Below the pieces are notes generated by a model, which saw only the letters and a program-made list of their open reading frames with translations, had not been told where the DNA came from and searched no databases. A program made the translations under genes and the position numbers. 64,000 nt of DNA from DASRVA01 sp050732875 (GTDB lineage Bacteria; Gemmatimonadota; Gemmatimonadetes; JACCXV01; JAHWKZ01), in the NCBI GenBank assembly GCA_050732875.1, contig JBOHRQ010000004.1, positions 1 to 64,000 of the forward strand, written 5' to 3'. Shown here in pieces: positions 25,551-34,362 of the stretch (the stretch's first letter is position 1; the number at the start of each line of letters is the position of its first letter).

Positions 25551-28357
25551 CTCGTCTCCGCGGCCTCGACGGGCTGGGGGTCTCCTTCGCCCTGAGAGAG
25601 CCTCAACGCTTCGTCCACGCCTAGCCCCTTCCCGGCCGCGAACGCCCGCTCGAACCCCTGATCCCCGAGCGTGGCACGACCCGCCTCCTCCACCTCCCGC
25701 CGAGCCATTTCCTCGAGCGTCTCGCGCGTCATCGTCGTGCCGCGTCTCAGCGCCTGGGACGCGCCCAGAAGGCGCGTTGCCCGCTCCTCACGGCCCTCGC
25801 GGATCTCCAGCGTCGCCATCCCCAGGAAACCAACCGCGACCCCCGGCCGGTAGTCGATGTCGCGGAAGCGCTCGAGCGCGTCCACGAACATCTCGCGCGC
25901 ACCAGTCAGATCGCCCCGGTCGCGGGCCACCGCCCCCAGGTAGTAGATGGACCATGCGATGTTGGGGCGCGCCCCGAGGGTACCGAAATACCCCATGCTC
26001 TCCCGATACAGAGCCTCCGCGCGATCGAGGTTGCCGCGGTGATGCGCCACGACGCCCAGATACTGCAACGCGAAGGAGAGGGCGACCGGGGCGTCCTTCC
26101 GGCGCGCCGTGTCGCGCGCCTGCGCGAACATCTCCTCGGCCCGATCGAGCTCCTCTTCTCCCAGATAGGAGTCTCCCAGGTTCATGAGCGCCCCGCACTC
26201 CCCGAAGACGTTGCCGATCTCCTGGTACAGAGGCAGAGCCTCGAGGAACAGCTCGCGCGCGGCCTCGAACGCCTCCTGGCGAGCGCGCACGTTTCCGAGG
26301 TTCATCAGCGCCCGCGCCATCCCGGGCTTGTGGTTCGCCGCCCGATAGAGCGCGAGCGCCTCCTCGAACTTGGCGATGACCTCGGGGCTGTTCTCGCCCT
26401 GCACCTGCGCGACCCGCCCCGAGATGTTGATCGCATGGGCACGCTGGACATCGTCGGAGAACGTCAGCGACTGCAGCCGGTCGACCAGGCGCCGCGCCTC
26501 GTCCAGCACCCCCCGGCGGAGCCAGATCGCCGGAAGTCCGAGACAGAGCCTGAGCGCCAGCTCGGCCTCGTCCGCGTCCAGCGCCCATGTCAGGGCCGCC
26601 CGGATGTTCTCGTACTCGCTCTCGATCCGGTCCAGCCACTCCGGGGTGTCGCGACGCTGCTCGCTCTTCGGATCCGCCGTCTCCCCCAGGGTCACCTCCC
26701 GGCCACGGTCCGACAGCTCGGCGAAGTGATCGGCGTGCCGGCGACGCCAGCGATCCGCCTCCCCCGATTCCTCCAGCAGCTCCAGGCTGAAGTCGCGGAT
26801 CGAACGCAATCTCTCGAAGCGCGGCTCCCCGCCGGCTCCGGTCACCGGGCGCAGCAGGCTCTTGTCGACGAGCGAGGCCACCGCCTCGACGACATCGAGG
26901 TCCTCGTCCTCGGCCACGCACACGCTTTCCGCGTCCTCCAGCGTGAACCCGCCGTCGAAAACAGCGAGTCGGCGCAAGAGCGCCCGCTCGTGCTGGTCGA
27001 GCAGGTTGTAGCTCCATTCCAGGGCGCTCCTCAGCGTTCGCTGCCGGTCGGGAAGATCGCGGCGCCCCCCCTTGAGGAAGTCGAAACGCCGCGCGAGCCG
27101 GCCGACCATCGCCCGCGGGGGAAAGAGCTTGAGCCGCGCCGCCGCGAGCTCGATCGCCAGAGGCAGCCCGTCGAGCTGGCGGACGATCTCGGCCACGGCT
27201 TCCGCGTTGTCCGCATCGAGGCGAAACGACGGGACCACCGCCTGGGCGCGGTCGGTAAACAGCGCCACCGCATCGTAGCCCGCCAGCCGCTCGATCGATC
27301 GAGGTCCGCGGGCGCCGGGCACGGCGAGCGGCGACACCAGGTACTCGTGCTCGCCACGCAGACGGAGCGGCGCCTGGCTGGTCACCAGCACGGTGAGGTC
27401 GGGCGCGGCGCGCAGCAGCTTGGCCACGCACGGCGCGGCCTCGAGGACCTGTTCGAAGTTGTCGAGGATGAGGAGGATCTGACGCGTCCGGAGGTGCTCG
27501 CAGAGCGCTTCCTCGCTCGCCTCGCCCTCGGACTTTACGCCGAGCGCGTTCAGGATGGCTTCCGGCACCTGCGCGGGCTCGTGCACCACCGCCATCTCGA
27601 CATGAAAGACACCATCTCGGAAGGCGTCCACGACCTCGGCCGCGACCTGGAGGCCGAGGCGCGATTTGCCGGCGCCGCTCGGACCGAGCAGCGTGACCAG
27701 CCGAATGTCGGGCCGCAGGATCAGGCGGCGGACCTCCTGCACCTCGTGGGTCCGCCCCACGATCGGTGTCGGCTGGGCGGGCAGGTTGTGGGGGCGGATG
27801 TCGAGCGTGTTGAGCGGCGGAAAGTCGATCGGCAGTCCATCCGACACGAGCTGGAAGATCCGCTCGGGCTGGGTCAGGTCCTTGAGCGAGCGCTCGCCCA
27901 GGTCTCGCAGCGCCACCCCTTCCGGGAACCGTTCCGAGACCAGCCGCTCGACCGCCTGCGACAGCAGGATCTGCCCGCCGTGGCCGGCGCTGAGAATGCG
28001 CGCCACCCGGTTGACCGGGGGCCCGAAGTAATCGCCCCCGCGCTCCTCCGCCTGGCCGCTGTGGAGGGCCATCCGCACGCGGACCGGCGTGGGGGTGATC
28101 CAGGGCTCGCCCAGGAGCGACCGCTGTCCATTGAGCGCCGCCTCGACCGCATCGGGTGCCTGGGAGAACGCGGTGAACAGGCCGTCTCCGACGTTCTTGA
28201 AGATCCTGCCGCCATGGATCTCGATCGCCTCGCGCAGGAGCTGCTCGTGACGTTCCAGGGCGAGCGGCATCTCGCGGGGAAACCGCTCCCACATCTCGGT
28301 GCTGCCCTGGATGTCGGTCGCCAGGAACGTGACGGTACCCGTAGGAGAGTCGAGCAT
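25547..28357 (-). CDS. Class III nucleotidyl cyclase fused to an AAA/NB-ARC ATPase and TPR repeats
   Basis: A 936-residue signalling protein with three parts. First, a class III adenylate/guanylate cyclase domain (residues 1-185) with metal-binding aspartates in FLATDIQGST (D15) and KNVGDGLF (D58), the candidate base-selecting lysine K54 and NRVARI for the transition state. Second, an NB-ARC/MalT-type ATPase with Walker A LLGPSGAGKSRLG and Walker B ILLILDNFEQV. Third, TPR repeats over the last 350 residues (MARALMNLGNVRARQEAFEA and similar). No DNA-binding domain is seen. Similar cyclase-ATPase-TPR proteins are common in actinobacteria and others, with ligands mostly unknown. Confidence 0.9.
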   Translation of the reverse strand: MLDSPTGTVTFLATDIQGSTEMWERFPREMPLALERHEQLLREAIEIHGGRIFKNVGDGLFTAFSQAPDAVEAALNGQRSLLGEPWITPTPVRVRMALHSGQAEERGGDYFGPPVNRVARILSAGHGGQILLSQAVERLVSERFPEGVALRDLGERSLKDLTQPERIFQLVSDGLPIDFPPLNTLDIRPHNLPAQPTPIVGRTHEVQEVRRLILRPDIRLVTLLGPSGAGKSRLGLQVAAEVVDAFRDGVFHVEMAVVHEPAQVPEAILNALGVKSEGEASEEALCEHLRTRQILLILDNFEQVLEAAPCVAKLLRAAPDLTVLVTSQAPLRLRGEHEYLVSPLAVPGARGPRSIERLAGYDAVALFTDRAQAVVPSFRLDADNAEAVAEIVRQLDGLPLAIELAAARLKLFPPRAMVGRLARRFDFLKGGRRDLPDRQRTLRSALEWSYNLLDQHERALLRRLAVFDGGFTLEDAESVCVAEDEDLDVVEAVASLVDKSLLRPVTGAGGEPRFERLRSIRDFSLELLEESGEADRWRRRHADHFAELSDRGREVTLGETADPKSEQRRDTPEWLDRIESEYENIRAALTWALDADEAELALRLCLGLPAIWLRRGVLDEARRLVDRLQSLTFSDDVQRAHAINISGRVAQVQGENSPEVIAKFEEALALYRAANHKPGMARALMNLGNVRARQEAFEAARELFLEALPLYQEIGNVFGECGALMNLGDSYLGEEELDRAEEMFAQARDTARRKDAPVALSFALQYLGVVAHHRGNLDRAEALYRESMGYFGTLGARPNIAWSIYYLGAVARDRGDLTGAREMFVDALERFRDIDYRPGVAVGFLGMATLEIREGREERATRLLGASQALRRGTTMTRETLEEMARREVEEAGRATLGDQGFERAFAAGKGLGVDEALRLSQGEGDPQPVEAAETR

Positions 28358-28436
28358 GGCGGAGAAGATAATCGACGGCCCTCGAGCGGCGACCGCGGGG
28401 CCGGCTTCCCGGACCAGCCCTGCGGCGGCGACGTCT

Positions 28437-29213
28437 TCAGCCGCGCTCGACCTGCGAGCCGGGCACGATCACGCGGCTTTGGTCGGCCAGCGCCAGGAGC
28501 GCCTTGCGGCCGCCGTCATAGTCGTTCGCCCAGGCCAGGATGGGGACCGTCTGGCCGCGATACAGGGCCTTGTCGACCGGCGCGTCCGGCTCGCCTTCCA
28601 GGGCGATCCGCCAGAAGGGGTTCCCGGCGCGCTCTTCCCCCACCGTCGTCGGGGGCCCGTGACCGCACCACAGCACCACGTCCCCCGGCATCGCCGCGAA
28701 GACGTCACGGACCGTCTCGAAGAGCGCCTCGGTCGAGGACCGGGCGCCGTCGGTGCGTCCGCTCCCCAGCCGGAAGAGGAAGTCCCCCACGAAGACGTGC
28801 TCGTCGATCTCGTAGCTCACGCTCTCCGGTGAATGACCCGGGGTGGCCACGACCTGGATCGATCGGGCGTCGAACGGGAGCGTCTCGCCCCCGCTCACCG
28901 GTCGATCCGGCCGGAACATCCCCCCTGGAGGGCCGGCCACCTGAGCCTCGGGGAAGGCTTCCGCCACCCCGCTCACCTGCGCGCAGTGGTCGCCGTGGAG
29001 GTGCGTCACGAGGATCCAGTGCACGTCACCTCCCCACGTCTTTGCGGCGGCGATCAGGTCGTCGGCGCGGTCGCCGGGGTCGATCACTGCTAGCGCCTCG
29101 CCATCCCTCTCCTGGACGACGAAGCCGTTGGTGAGGAGGTCGTTCAAGACGAACCGCCACACGCGAACGGAGTCGCCGACCAGGACATCGTCGCGGAGCT
29201 CGGGAGCGCTCAC
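28437..29213 (-). CDS. Metallo-beta-lactamase-fold hydrolase (glyoxalase II-like)
   Basis: A 258-residue MBL-fold protein with the zinc motif LVTHLHGDHC. Further ligand regions are VVATPGHSPESVSYEI, FVGDFLFRLGSG and WCGHGPPTTVGEER. The GHGPxTTVGxE ending is typical of glyoxalase II-like hydrolases acting on thioesters or related compounds. Its GTG start overlaps the kbl stop by GTGA, so it belongs to the threonine-degradation unit. Detoxifying a reactive 2-oxo product such as methylglyoxal, which arises from aminoacetone made by Tdh, is a plausible but unproven role. Confidence 0.88.
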   Translation of the reverse strand: MSAPELRDDVLVGDSVRVWRFVLNDLLTNGFVVQERDGEALAVIDPGDRADDLIAAAKTWGGDVHWILVTHLHGDHCAQVSGVAEAFPEAQVAGPPGGMFRPDRPVSGGETLPFDARSIQVVATPGHSPESVSYEIDEHVFVGDFLFRLGSGRTDGARSSTEALFETVRDVFAAMPGDVVLWCGHGPPTTVGEERAGNPFWRIALEGEPDAPVDKALYRGQTVPILAWANDYDGGRKALLALADQSRVIVPGSQVERG

Positions 29214-30403
29214 GACACGACTCCGTGACGGGACCCCACCCGGACGATGGCCTCGACGGCCAGGGACAGCTCCTCCCGGTCGTGCGCCGCGGAGACCTGG
29301 GCCCGCAGACGCGCCTCCCCCTGCGGGACGACGGGATAGCCGAAGCCCGAGACGTACACGCCCTCTTCCAGGAGCTCGCTCGACATCTGGATGGCCAGCG
29401 CGGTCTCGCCGACAATGATCGGCACGATGGGATGGATCCCCTCCGGCACTTCGAAGCCGCGCTCCCGAAGCGCCTCCCGGAAGAAGCCGCTGTTCTCCCG
29501 CAATCCGCGGACGAGCTCCGGCGACTCGTCGAGAAGGTCGAAGGCCGTCAGGGAGGCACTGACGATGGGCGGCGGCAGCGAGTTCGAGAACAGGTAGGGA
29601 CGCGAGCGCTGGCGGAGGACGTCCACCAGCGCCGCGGGCCCGGCGACGAATCCGCCCGCCGCCCCGCCCAGCGCCTTGCCCAGCGTGCCGGTCATGACGT
29701 CGACCTGTCCGTGAACGCCCAGCTCCTCCGCGGTCCCCCGCCCGCGCTCCCCCAGGACGCCCGTGGCGTGCGAGTCGTCGACCACGAGGAGGGCGTCGTG
29801 CTCCCGGCAGAGGTCGATCAGCTCCGGGAGACGCGCCAGCTCGCCTTCCATGGAGAAGACCCCGTCGGTCACCACCAGCCGATGGCGAGCGTCGTCGACC
29901 TCCAGCATCTCATGGAGCGCCTCCAGGTCGGCGTGCGGGAAGCGGTGGCGGTGGGCCTTGCAGAGGCGGATGCCGTCGATGATCGAGGCGTGGTTCAGCT
30001 CGTCGGAGTAGACCCCGTCCTCCTCCCCCAGGACGGCCGCGAAGAGGGCCTCGTTGGCGTTCCAGCAGGAGGTGTAGAGGACCGCGTCGTCGAGCTCGAA
30101 GAACTCGGCGATCCTGCGCTCGAGGCGCCGGTGCTGGGTCTGGGTGCCGCAGATGAACCGCACCGAGGCCATTCCGAAGCCCCATTCGTCCAGGGCCTCG
30201 CGGGCGGCGGCGAGGATACGCGGATGGTCGGCGAGGCCCAGGTAGTTGTTGGATGTCAGCATGATGACGGGGCGGCCCGCGACCGATACCCGCGGCCCCT
30301 GCGGCCCCTCCAGCTCGTGCTCGGTCTTGTAGGTGCCGGCCACCCGGAGAGCCTCCAGCTCCCGCTCCAGCTCGTCGACCAACCCCGCGCTCGCCTGCGT
30401 CAT
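29210..30403 (-). CDS. kbl: Glycine C-acetyltransferase (2-amino-3-ketobutyrate CoA ligase)
   Basis: A PLP enzyme that cleaves 2-amino-3-oxobutanoate with CoA to glycine and acetyl-CoA, the second step of threonine catabolism. The 397-residue protein has SNNYLGLADHPRI, GTQTQHRRLE, VVDDSHATGVLGERGRG and the PLP lysine in TGTLGKALGGAAGG. The ATG at 30403 is preferred to an upstream alternative start because family similarity begins right after it. It follows tdh, the enzyme that makes its substrate, by 66 bases and couples to the MBL hydrolase downstream. Confidence 0.95.
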   Translation of the reverse strand: MTQASAGLVDELERELEALRVAGTYKTEHELEGPQGPRVSVAGRPVIMLTSNNYLGLADHPRILAAAREALDEWGFGMASVRFICGTQTQHRRLERRIAEFFELDDAVLYTSCWNANEALFAAVLGEEDGVYSDELNHASIIDGIRLCKAHRHRFPHADLEALHEMLEVDDARHRLVVTDGVFSMEGELARLPELIDLCREHDALLVVDDSHATGVLGERGRGTAEELGVHGQVDVMTGTLGKALGGAAGGFVAGPAALVDVLRQRSRPYLFSNSLPPPIVSASLTAFDLLDESPELVRGLRENSGFFREALRERGFEVPEGIHPIVPIIVGETALAIQMSSELLEEGVYVSGFGYPVVPQGEARLRAQVSAAHDREELSLAVEAIVRVGSRHGVVS

Positions 30404-30469
30404 CGGATCTCCCTTGTCTGCGCGTTCACCGGAATCTCGGATCGTCCTGCGCCAGCGCAAGCCGGAGGA

Positions 30470-31564
30470 TCAGCCACCCCCGTTGCCATGCGGATAGAAC
30501 ACCACCTTCAGGGCTTCGTGGGCGTCGAACGCCTGCATGCCCGCCGCGAAGTCCTCGAGCCCCTCGTACTCGTGGGAAACGAGCGCGGCGACATCGAGTC
30601 CGTCGGCCAGCAATTCCAGCATCCGCTCCCAGGTCGAGAAGATGCGCCGGCCGATGATCGCGCGCAGGGTGAGCCCCTTGAAGATGAAGTTCCGGGCGAA
30701 GCGGTGGATGGTGATCGCCTCGCGGGTGGGGATGCCCAGCATCGAGATCGCTCCGCCCATGCGGGCGATCGTGAGCCCCTGGTTGATGGCCGGCTCGGCG
30801 CCGGACATCTCGAGCACGAGGTCCACGCCACCCTCGGTCTCGTCCAGGATCCGCTCGTTCACGCGATCGCTCAGCTCCCCACCCGTCTCGAGCACGGTGA
30901 CGGACTGCGCCGCCTTGGTCGCCCGCCAGACCTCGGCCTGCTCGATCGCCCGACGGCTCACGTCGAGCACGTAGATCCGCTCCGCACCGAGATGGTGCGC
31001 GATCGACGTGGCCATGGCGCCGATCGGTCCGTACCCGAGGACGGCCACCCGCGCGCCTGCGAGGTCGTGGTCCTGGACCGTATGGACGGCGTTCCCGAGC
31101 GCGTCCAGGAACGCGCCCACCCTGAGCGGCACGACCTCCGGATCCAGGCGGACCACGTTTCGCGCCGGCACGATCACGTACTCCGCGAACGAGCCGTCCC
31201 GATGGAAGCCGATGATCCGGGTATTGCGACAGATGTGACCCTGGCCCGTCCGGCACTGCCGGCACGTCCCGCAGGTGACGTGCATCTCCGCCGAGACGTA
31301 GTCCCCGGGCGCCAGGTCCGGCCGTCCCGACTCGCCACCCAGCTCGTCGACCTCGCCGCAGAATTCGTGGCCGTAGATCCGGGGCGGGTGAACGAGGTGG
31401 CGAACCGATGGGTCCCAGTGCCAGATGTGACGGTCCGACCCGCAGATCGCGGCCGCCCGCACCTTGAGGCGCACCTCGCCCGCCCCCGGGCGGGGCACGG
31501 GCATTTCACGAACGGCGGTGCCGGAGGGGCCGGGGTTGTCGTCGACCTTGACGACAGCCCTCAT
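30470..31564 (-). CDS. tdh: L-threonine 3-dehydrogenase
   Basis: A zinc-dependent medium-chain dehydrogenase that oxidises L-threonine to 2-amino-3-oxobutanoate with NAD+. The 364-residue protein has catalytic-zinc ligands in AAAICGSDRHIWHWD and IYGHEFCGEV, and a structural zinc site in CGTCRQCRTGQGHIC (four cysteines). The NAD-binding fold is VAVLGYGPIGAMATSIA. The ATG at 31564 overlaps the trxB stop by ATGA. Pairing with kbl supports Tdh over other MDR enzymes. Confidence 0.93.
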   Translation of the reverse strand: MRAVVKVDDNPGPSGTAVREMPVPRPGAGEVRLKVRAAAICGSDRHIWHWDPSVRHLVHPPRIYGHEFCGEVDELGGESGRPDLAPGDYVSAEMHVTCGTCRQCRTGQGHICRNTRIIGFHRDGSFAEYVIVPARNVVRLDPEVVPLRVGAFLDALGNAVHTVQDHDLAGARVAVLGYGPIGAMATSIAHHLGAERIYVLDVSRRAIEQAEVWRATKAAQSVTVLETGGELSDRVNERILDETEGGVDLVLEMSGAEPAINQGLTIARMGGAISMLGIPTREAITIHRFARNFIFKGLTLRAIIGRRIFSTWERMLELLADGLDVAALVSHEYEGLEDFAAGMQAFDAHEALKVVFYPHGNGGG

Positions 31565-32541
31565 CCCGTTTGGGCTTCGGCCGTATCGGCTTCGACCGAC
31601 GCTTCCCCGAGGCGTTCGAGATAGCGCTCGGCATCCATCGCCGCGCGGCATCCGGCCGCGGCGGCGGTGACCGCCTGGCGGTAGATGTGGTCGTGGACGT
31701 CGCCGCCCGCGAACACGCCCTCGACTTCCGTCAGCGACCGCCCCGGCTCCTCCAGGACCAGATATCCCTGCGCGTCCATCGGGAGCTGGCCCTTGAAGAT
31801 GCCCGTGTTGGGATCATGCCCGATGCCAAGGAAGACACCGTCGATCGGCATCTCCCGGCGCTCACCTGTGACATGGTTCCACAGGCGGACAGCGGTCACC
31901 TCACGCTCCCCCTGGATCTCGGTCACGTGGGTGTTCCAGACGAAGTCGATCTTCGGGTTGGCGAACGCGCGGTCCTGCATGATCTTGGACGCCCGCAGCT
32001 CGTCCCTCCGATGGACCACGTAGACCTTCGAGGCATAGCGGGTGAGGAAGATCGCCTCCTCCATCGCCGTGTCCCCGCCACCCACCACGACGAGCTCCTT
32101 GTCCTTGAAAAAGTAGCCGTCGCAGGTGGCGCAGGTGGAGAGGCCGTGGCCGAGGAGCCGATCCTCGCCGGGGACGTGGAGCATGCGCGCCGACGCGCCC
32201 GAGCAGACGATGAGGCTCCGGGTCAGAACGGGCTCGCCCTCCACGTCGAGGCGGAAGGGTCTCCGGGACAGGTCGGCGCCGAGAGCGTTTCCGGCCCGGA
32301 ACCGGGCCCCGAACCGGGCGGCCTGATCCTTCATCTTCTGGATGAGGTCAGGCCCTTGAACACCTTCCGGAAAACCAGGATAGTTCTCTACGTCCGTGGT
32401 CAGCGACAGCTGCCCACCGGACTCGACGCCGAGCACGACCAGCGGCTCCAGGTTGGCCCGCGCCGCGTAGATCGCCGCCGTGAGCCCGGCGCATCCCGAA
32501 CCCAGGATCACCACGTTCTCGACGCGACCACTTCCGGTCAT
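31561..32541 (-). CDS. trxB: Thioredoxin reductase
   Basis: A 326-residue FAD/NADPH enzyme that reduces thioredoxin. The FAD fold is VVILGSGCAGLTAAIYAARA, the redox-active pair is STCATCDGYFF (CATC), the NADPH fold is LVVVGGGDTAMEEAIFLTR, and a late FAD motif is GVFAGGDVHDHIYRQAVTAA. It leads the trxB-tdh-kbl-MBL chain by an ATGA overlap, an unusual grouping for trxB. A secreted protein gene lies eight bases upstream on the same strand. Confidence 0.95.
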   Translation of the reverse strand: MTGSGRVENVVILGSGCAGLTAAIYAARANLEPLVVLGVESGGQLSLTTDVENYPGFPEGVQGPDLIQKMKDQAARFGARFRAGNALGADLSRRPFRLDVEGEPVLTRSLIVCSGASARMLHVPGEDRLLGHGLSTCATCDGYFFKDKELVVVGGGDTAMEEAIFLTRYASKVYVVHRRDELRASKIMQDRAFANPKIDFVWNTHVTEIQGEREVTAVRLWNHVTGERREMPIDGVFLGIGHDPNTGIFKGQLPMDAQGYLVLEEPGRSLTEVEGVFAGGDVHDHIYRQAVTAAAAGCRAAMDAERYLERLGEASVEADTAEAQTG

Positions 32542-32549
32542 GCTGCTCC

Positions 32550-33212
32550 TTACGGGGTCTCGCTTCCGGGCGAGGCCACGGCGGTCGCGGCAGGCGCCGT
32601 GGCCTGGCCCTTGATGACGAGCTTGGCCAGCCCCAGGTCGGCTTCGCGAAGCGCCTCGCGGATCCCGACGAAGTGCCGCGCCAGAACATCGGCGGCGTGC
32701 TCGCCGGGGACCTCGATCGTGGCCGACGTGCGCCCGTCGGAGCCACTCCTCACCGACAGCTCGGCGTCCGCGACCACCGAGTGGATGACCTCGGCCACCC
32801 GCTCTTCCCGAGGCCGGTAGCTGCCGCGCGGGTCGGGGTGGAACTCGAGGCCGAAGGGGATGGCCCAGGTCGTGGCATGGGCGGCGAACGGTCCGAGCGC
32901 GCTCGGGTCGCTCTCCGACCGGTAGCGCTCGTCTCCGCCTTCCAGAACGGTCAAGAGCTCGCTCGAGGCGAGTTCCCCGTCGACGTTTCGCTCGGCCGTG
33001 AGCTCATGCCGTATGGAGACATCACTCGAAGGGTCGATCAGCGTGGTCAGCAGGCTATAGCTGCCGCTGCCGTCCCCCCGGTCCTGACCACGCCATTCCG
33101 AGACGACCTCGACGGTCGACTGACCGAAGGCCGGCGCGCTCTGGCCCCGGGCGAGAACGGGTACCATGAGGGCGAGCCCTACAACGGTAAACACGACGCG
33201 AAGAGCCGACAC
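32550..33212 (-). CDS. Secreted protein of unknown function
   Basis: A 220-residue protein with a signal peptide (VVFTVVGLALMVPVLARGQ). I recognise no family. The mature part is beta- and charge-rich, with no catalytic motif visible. The start is GTG at 33212 with a strong AAGGAGG ribosome site nine bases before it. It lies between tRNA-Gln and trxB on the same strand, with eight bases to trxB, so read-through into the trxB unit is likely. Confidence 0.6.
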   Translation of the reverse strand: MSALRVVFTVVGLALMVPVLARGQSAPAFGQSTVEVVSEWRGQDRGDGSGSYSLLTTLIDPSSDVSIRHELTAERNVDGELASSELLTVLEGGDERYRSESDPSALGPFAAHATTWAIPFGLEFHPDPRGSYRPREERVAEVIHSVVADAELSVRSGSDGRTSATIEVPGEHAADVLARHFVGIREALREADLGLAKLVIKGQATAPAATAVASPGSETP

Positions 33213-33311
33213 GAAAGGCGACCTCCTTTTTAAACTTTACGGGGTGACAGGTGCTTTTGGGCACAGAGCACCACGCGAACGAGGGCCCCCTGGGGGCCCC
33301 CTTTCGGCCAC

Positions 33312-33387
33312 TGGTTGGCCCGCCTGGACTCGAACCAGGAATCTCTTGATCCAGAGTCAAGCGTGTTGCCAATTACACCACGGGCCA
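33312..33387 (-). tRNA. tRNA-Gln (anticodon CTG)
   Basis: Read on the minus strand, the gene folds as a full cloverleaf. The acceptor arms are TGGCCCG and CGGGCCA. The anticodon arm CTTGA-CTCTGGA-TCAAG gives anticodon CTG, reading CAG. The T-arm loop is TTCGAGT. The discriminator base is A and the CCA end is encoded (33312-33314 on the plus strand). A GC hairpin without a T-run follows on the same strand (33280-33300). Confidence 0.95.
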
Positions 33388-33525
33388 AGCAGAAAACGAC
33401 GGGGGAATTTAGACCCGCCTATCGGGCGGGGCAACCGGAAAATGGCCGTCTCGGCAGCAGATCGTAGATTCACAGTGACGGGTTGGCCTTCCCTTCGACG
33501 AGCGGACCACAGCAAGGAGTTCGCA

Positions 33526-33930
33526 ATGAGGATCACCAGCCGGTTCACCCTCCTCATCGGGCTGCTCGTCCTGGGCACTGCCTGCGACGAGGACGAGATC
33601 ATCGCCCCGCAACTGATCGCCCAGATCAACGTGTTGCTCGGAGACTGCACCGGCCTCGAGGTCGGCGACACATGCCAGCTCGAGGTGGTCGCCCGCACGG
33701 CCGACGGGACCGTAATCGAGAGCCCGGACATCACCTGGTTCACTCCGGACATCACCGTCGCCACGGTCGACTTCCAGGGCCACGTGACCGGCACGGGCGT
33801 GGGTCAGGCCGAGATCTTCGCCCAGTCCGTACCGGGCCCCAACGCCTGTGAGCAGGACACGGTCGTCTGCGGCTCTCGAACCGTCGGGGTGTTCGAGCCG
33901 ACCCCGGGCCCCCCGGGACCCCAGCCCTGA
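33526..33930 (+). CDS. Big_2-like lipoprotein, first of a tandem pair
   Basis: A 134-residue predicted lipoprotein. The signal peptide ends in a lipobox (LLVLGTAC). An Ig-like group-2 type domain follows: GDTCQLEVVARTADGT, then ITWFTPDITVATVDFQGHVT. Two cysteine pairs could form disulfides. A Gly-Pro rich end (TPGPPGPQP) completes it. A paralogue starts 11 bases on. The ATG at 33526 begins the signal peptide. Surface display or an envelope structural role is likely; no partner gene is obvious. Confidence 0.75.
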   Translation: MRITSRFTLLIGLLVLGTACDEDEIIAPQLIAQINVLLGDCTGLEVGDTCQLEVVARTADGTVIESPDITWFTPDITVATVDFQGHVTGTGVGQAEIFAQSVPGPNACEQDTVVCGSRTVGVFEPTPGPPGPQP

Positions 33931-33941
33931 AAAGGAGGACG

Positions 33942-34313
33942 ATGCGCATCCCCAGAACGATTTTCGCCCTGGCGATCGGTCTCGCCGGGGCCGCCTGCAG
34001 CGGCGATGAAGGACCGACCGCGATCGAGATCCCGATCGCGGAGCTGCGGGTAACGGGCTCCTGTGGAGGAATGGTCGCCGGCAGCACCTGCCCGCTGCTC
34101 GCCGAGGCCAAGACCGCCGACGGGCTCGTCGTTGCCAATCCCGTTCTGGACTGGTTCTCGAACAATCCGACGATCGCCAGCGTCAGCGGGAACAGCTCCT
34201 CGGCCGTGGTCACGGCACATTCCGAGGGTAACGCCACGGTCACCGTGAGCAACACGTCAGGCACGGTCTCCGACGATATCCGGGTGAACGTCCTGTTCTG
34301 TTCGAAGTGCTGA
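33942..34313 (+). CDS. Big_2-like lipoprotein, second of a tandem pair
   Basis: A 123-residue lipoprotein (signal and lipobox in IGLAGAAC) with the same arrangement as its neighbour: GSTCPLLAEAKTADGLVV followed by DWFSNNPTIASVSGN. The shared cysteine spacing and the shared TADG motif mark the two as a tandem duplication. An AAAGGAGG ribosome site lies just before the ATG. The gene converges on ddl. Confidence 0.75.
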   Translation: MRIPRTIFALAIGLAGAACSGDEGPTAIEIPIAELRVTGSCGGMVAGSTCPLLAEAKTADGLVVANPVLDWFSNNPTIASVSGNSSSAVVTAHSEGNATVTVSNTSGTVSDDIRVNVLFCSKC

Positions 34314-34362
34314 CCGCAGGGAGCCGGATGGGCTGCCGCCCGAGGTCCAGCGGGAGCGCGAT

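Noticed and set aside
26039..29134. 1031-codon plus-strand open frame opposite the cyclase-TPR gene
   Set aside because: Shadow of the cyclase/ATPase/TPR gene and the MBL gene; no domain recognised.
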